Positions 59,801 to 64,000 of a stretch of DNA of 64,000 nt are shown one piece after another (within the stretch, counting starts at the first letter, position 1; every line of letters begins with the position of its first letter). Location: contig CM055068.1 in the NCBI GenBank assembly GCA_029204045.2, forward strand, positions 29,897,587 to 29,961,586. The letters run 5' to 3'. A program made the translations under genes and the position numbers. The notes beneath the pieces are model-generated. The model had not been told where the DNA came from and ran no database searches. It saw nothing but the letters and a program-made list of their open reading frames with translations. This DNA is from Tillandsia leiboldiana. Taxonomy: Eukaryota > Streptophyta > Magnoliopsida > Poales > Bromeliaceae.

Positions 59801-60251
59801 TGTGTCACTCAAAACCAGATGCCCGCTCACTCTGCCGCTGATAAGCCTCTGACAATCCTGTCGTCAGGGGTCCCGAGTCCTCAGACTCTAATCCGGTATC
59901 CGGCCTGAAACAACTAGCTCAGACCCAACTGCCGCCACCAAGGTGCGCCCGGGTCAAGGCCCAACGTCGGGGAGACACCGCTCGCCACGACAAACCGCAA
60001 ACCAGCACACCCCAAACACTCGACCCAATCTAGCGAAAGTCAAAGACATCCTTCTATTTCTGTAACCTTATGTTGTCTGCAGCCAACATACTGTCCCACA
60101 GAAATAGAGTATGTCGATCCCTCTTCACTCACAGGAAGAGTAAAACAAATAAATCGCCGACTTTCGCAAGGTGTCGCGTCTCTCGCGTCCTATCATCCTA
60201 GGGTCTGCTAAAAGCCTAGGGTTTCCTAAGTCCCAACCGACCTATCCCTAA
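56812..60251 (-). pseudogene. Element C internal region: decayed gag-pol remnants
   Basis: About 3.4 kb between the polypurine tract and the primer-binding site, again too short for gypsy gag-pol. On the minus strand around 58350-58230 a pre-RT block is readable (PPVREIVISIDVV then GTAP), homologous to element A 4930-5010. The following RT sequence is broken by stops. Around 57730-57690 lies the GRAWKSSQ-type RNase H-side remnant, matching element A near 5580. Around 58700-58830 there is sequence equal to A 4470-4600 (gag end, possible zinc-knuckle remnant). The internal region shares its whole plan with A and B. No intact protein can be produced. Confidence 0.8.
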
Positions 60252-60263
60252 GCTCTGATACCA
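60252..60263 (-). promoter_or_regulatory. Primer-binding site of element C
   Basis: TGGTATCAGAGC on the minus strand, 8 bases (gattaagt) from the LTR edge at 60272. Confidence 0.93.
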
Positions 60264-63200
60264 ACTTAATCTGTCACGCCCCGGGTGTAAACCAGAACCC
60301 GGGCCCGTCCACAGATCCGCCGTGCACACGGTATTTTCCATGTACACGAAGCGCCAGTAACCTGCTCAGATAAAAGAGATATAATAAAAGAGCAATAAAA
60401 GCAGAGCTGAACTAAAACTAATACATCTCAGACTGAAGCTGGAAATAAAATACAATACATCTGTATAAATGATACATCTGTCTCTCCCAGCTCACCAAAA
60501 TAAATACAACCTGCTGGCCAAAGCCAGTCCCAAAGTAAAGGTACTACCGTCTGAGGAAACATGGGTACACCAACAATCCAGCTAACATGCTCATCCTGCC
60601 TCGAGATCTATCTACTCGGCCGTCCTCTCTCCTCGACCCGCCACTGTAAGCCCAGTAGCACCCGCATAGAACACTGCAAAACAAGGGAGAAGCAAAAGAG
60701 GAAAGAAGAATGGGGGTGAGACTACTAGTGAACCAGTAGCCTCCCCTAGTGGGTAAAACCTCAACTCTGACACGCCCACTAGGTCTACCAGAGGCAAAAG
60801 GAATAAAGGTGGTATGCAATGAGTATGACTCCTGATGAAAAGCTACCACTAGAATGCCTCTAAAAACTGAGCTAAAAGAATAGCTGAATGTATGCATCAG
60901 AATGTCAACGCCTGCCTGACCAGACCCAATCGATACACCAGTAAGCACTGGTACTGCCTGCTCTGCCTGCCAAATCGGGTATGCCCGCCTACGCATAACA
61001 CCGATAGGAAAAAGGGAGTCTCGAAGACTCGAAGCCTGTAAAAACGCACACTCCGGAGTGGCACTCGAGGGGAGCGACCCACACGAGTATAATGCCTGGG
61101 TAACAAGTACCAAATCAGCAGGACTGGATCATGACTCTGATCACGGTGGAAAAACCCATCCACTAGAAGAAATCCAAATCCTCTATCCCAATCTGATGCA
61201 ATAACCACTGTCCGGTCAACCGCCAAAGATCCGCGGTTGCCGCAATGCCCGGCCCTCACAGCCTGCCTGTCCCAAAGCCCACAACTGTCTGACTACACTA
61301 TCCCAGTCCCTGCTCGAACCCGAGCGCACTATCCCCCGAATATAAATAAAAGAAGAGAAAAGCATGGTTTCTCCTAAGTCAATTCCAGCATGATAGTGTA
61401 GCAGAAAAAGGTGGCCTAACTAGGTGACCATACAAGCATGCAAATGTCCCAAGATGATATAAAAATGAACAGATGTCGATAACCTTTATAATGTTAGAGC
61501 ATGTATAGAACAGTATGAGAACAGTAAATATGAGATAGCCTGTGCCTGCTTATGCCACAAACCCAAAGCCCACAATTATTGATTAGCCTTACCTTTTAAC
61601 ATGATGTTACTGTCCTACAATCATAATCCCCAATCAAGTAAGTTCTAACAATATCTGTTTAATCACAATAAGCCTGCCATTGCCACACATAAAGTGCATT
61701 TATCCTTTTAATCAAAGAAGCTACTCAAATGCCTAGCGGGTAGTCAAAAGATGGAGGGTTAACAACCACACCCATAATGACAATCCTGACCCAGGTCCGA
61801 CATCCGGTCAACCACCTACTATCCGCAATAGCCGCAATACCCCAAAAGCTAAAATTCAAGCCCCGGCTACACTATGCCGATCCCTGCTCAAACCCGAGCA
61901 ACAAATAGCCGCCTGCCTAAGGAATAGGGGGAAGAAGAGACAATAGGGTTCCTCCCAAGGCAGTCCCAACATATAGTGTAGCGGTCAGAAATGGTCTAAC
62001 TAGATATCCCTGAAATCAAGCCTATCTCCTCATGGAAGAAAGAAGGGGAGTGACAAATAGTGGTTCATCATGTGTATCAAGTAATAACTCCACCTGGGTG
62101 TAATCATCATGCTAAATCATAATCCAACCGCACATGTCCATAACCTGCTAATCACCCTCACATGAATCATCCACCTATGCCTGTCCAAAAATCCTCAAGT
62201 GGTACCCTCCCACAAGACGCCTCACAATAACACGATATGAAAGTACATCCCCCCCCTCATGCAAGGTTAAAGGCTAAAACGATGTCCATGAAGCATGTAT
62301 AAGTTCCAACATGTCAAGTTTCCAATATAATGTTTTCCATATGATAGGCTCACAATTATCTAGTTAAGCATGCATGTCCATTAGGTGACCATTCAACATG
62401 TCCAATAAAGGGGATCACTCTAATATTCCTAGTCGGTATATCAGAAAAGAGGAGTAAAGCAACCACCCACCTCGAGCGCTAAACCCAGATCCCAACAGCG
62501 AAGTCCGCGCCCGGTCTCAACGATCACCACGGTGCTGCACAAAATACCCCAAAAGAACAAGCACAATTAATCCACCATGCTCACACCAAAATCTGCCCCA
62601 AATACAATCAGTCCACAGTTTTGCCTTTTTCACCTGCGAGATGTGCTCGAGAAATTCCAGGAAAAATACCGTCACGATCCTCGCGACGAACCGGTCGAAA
62701 CGAGTACCTGCACGTTCCCACACGAGTTTTCTACGCTGAGATCCAAAATCGACAAGAGAACTACCCCGAACAATACTTCCACCCAAAACTGTGCTACAAA
62801 GTTCTGTAAAAAGGGTTTCTCACCTTCGGGGAAAATTCCAGAAAATCCAAGAAAATTCAGAGAGACTCCTGGCGGTGCGTAGATGCAAATTGCCTTTTGA
62901 ATCACCTCAATCCGATGTCTGGTTGCGGAGATATCGCCGAAACACCGAACCGCTGTCCAAAACTCCATCACAGCAAAAGAGGTCACAAGATGATCCGAAA
63001 AACCCATGAAAACCTCGGGATGGGAAAAACCAGCAAACACGGAAAACGTAGCCCTACCTGTCGTGAAGACGATGGCGCAAGAATCGCTGAAAAAGAGTGC
63101 CGGGGTAGCTCGGGAGAGTCCGAGCACTGAAATGCGAAGAAGGGAATCACAAGGGAACGAGCGTCGCGCCGCGCCGTAAAATCCAAACCTCGGAGTGCGT

Positions 63201-63326
63201 GCCACCACAAATCTTGGAAATCCTCCAGAAGATGTAGAACTCGAAGGGGAACAACTTTGCTGAAGACACCTTGGTGAGAGGAGGCTCGGAAATGGTGGAA
63301 AAAGTGAGAAGAAAGGAGCTCGGCTG

Positions 63327-63334
63327 TTTAAATA
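63327..63334 (-). promoter_or_regulatory. TATA-like box of LTR C
   Basis: TATTTAAA on the minus strand, downstream of three CACGTG boxes (63511, 63751, 63839). Confidence 0.6.
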
Positions 63335-63967
63335 GGCCTCCCAAACAATTAGCAAAATGCCATCCGGGTCCCCATTCTCGGGCGCCCGGAAGTTTCCGGG
63401 CGCGCACAGTGCGGCCCGGCCCAAGACTTTCGGGCGCGCACAGTGCGGCCCGGCCCAAGGCGCGCCGTCGGACGGGATCCACGGTCCGTCCGACCCGCCT
63501 CAGCGCCCGCCACGTGTCGCCCGAACAGGCGACAGCCCAAATCCTCCACTCCTGCTGCGCCACGCGGCCAACCCCGGGAGTCGACACGCGTCCCCGACAA
63601 CAGTACCGGTCGCGCCTGCGCGCCTGCCCGCGCCAGCTGCCCCTCCTGCCCGCACAGTTGACCAGCCAATAGGGAAGCGCCACGCGTCCCTGCCACTGAC
63701 CGCTGCACCCGGTGCACGAGCCTCCGTAAGCCGAACCAATGGTAACCTGCCACGTGTCCACTCCGGTGCACCGTGAACCAAAACCCAACCATCAAGCTCC
63801 GTAGACCGTGAGCTGTGAGCCGGCCTATGGGGTGGTGCCACGTGCCCCCGCCTGGGTGCACGACGGCCGCGTGGACCGCGCCTGCCCGCGCGCCGCGCGC
63901 GCTGCCCGCGCCCTGTGCCGCCGCCGTTCCGCCTGCCCGAGGCCGCGCCGCCGCCCGCCGACGCTGC

Positions 63968-63989
63968 CCGCCGCCGCCGCCGCCGCCGG
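63968..63989. repeat. CCG trinucleotide repeat in LTR C U3
   Basis: About seven CCG units. Also present in the other assembled copies (about 51324-51343 and 56388-56409), and a related tract lies in LTR G near 16766-16792. Confidence 0.8.
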
Positions 63990-64000
63990 CGATCGCCGGA

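Larger units (their letters stand above)
60272..64000 (-). mobile_element. Element C 5' LTR, truncated by window end
   Basis: Begins with its 3' terminus (GGGGCGTGACA on the minus strand) and runs to U3 at the window edge. Roughly the last 360 bases, with the LTR start, are missing. It shows a perfect hairpin CAACCGC/GCGGTTG (61217-61239), the stem-loop CCTAGTGGG/CCCACTAGG near 60744-60783, and a leader acceptor near 62464-62474. The TATA-like box is at 63327-63334 and CACGTG boxes lie at 63511, 63751 and 63839. A (CCG)n repeat is at 63968-63989. Confidence 0.93.

Overview
This window is plant nuclear heterochromatin. It consists almost entirely of LTR retrotransposons nested inside one another, and I found no host gene, tRNA gene, complete rRNA gene or CRISPR array. 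The plant origin rests on primer-binding sites beginning TGGTATCAGAG (initiator-tRNA-Met type), plant-type Ty1/copia gag-pol of the Sirevirus/Maximus kind, and a Cassandra-type TRIM with 5S-rRNA-like sequence in its LTRs. The species cannot be told from the sequence.

Layout from left to right. Element A (+): 5' LTR 1-3503 (its own 5' end lies off-window), internal 3504-6486, and a 3' LTR best read at 10047-14211. A has jumped into LTR G (-, 14212-17154). G sits in the 3' end of element F (+), of which an internal tail (17155-17299) and a partial 3' LTR (17300-20355) are visible. F's LTR is interrupted by copia-1 (-): LTR 20356-21629, then a post-pol region and pol up to 28256. Copia-1 is interrupted by LTR E (+, 28257-37575). 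LTR E is itself split by a complete Cassandra-like TRIM (31012-31585) and by a 4.4-kb solo LTR D (-, 32888-37265). Just after E's primer-binding site lies copia-2 (+): LTR 37599-38886, gag and the start of pol. Copia-2 is broken by element B (+): LTR 41535-45530, internal to 47634. B is broken by element C (-): 3' LTR 47635-51722, internal up to 60271, 5' LTR from 60272 to the window end.

Elements A, B, C, D, F and G are Ty3/gypsy-related. Where complete, their LTRs (about 4.0-4.4 kb) are longer than their roughly 3-3.5-kb internal regions, which hold only decayed pol. This is the LARD body plan (large retrotransposon derivative), so any movement needs proteins supplied in trans. Their LTRs share G-box clusters upstream of the TATA box, intron-like leader signals and conserved hairpins. 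One hairpin shows a compensatory base-pair change. The two copia elements belong to one family and share an array of four paired TCCGGA motifs in U3. Copia-1 carries a second, smaller array ahead of a leader intron and a short coiled-coil ORF downstream of pol.

Assembly warning. Both 100-N gaps (8986-9085 and 52599-52698) are flanked by the same sequence twice: 5546-8985 equals 9086-12540, and 47652-52598 equals 52699-57689. In both cases the repeat ends exactly at the gap and its copy starts exactly after it. The simplest reading is unmerged overlapping contig ends, so about 8.4 kb of this window is probably counted twice.
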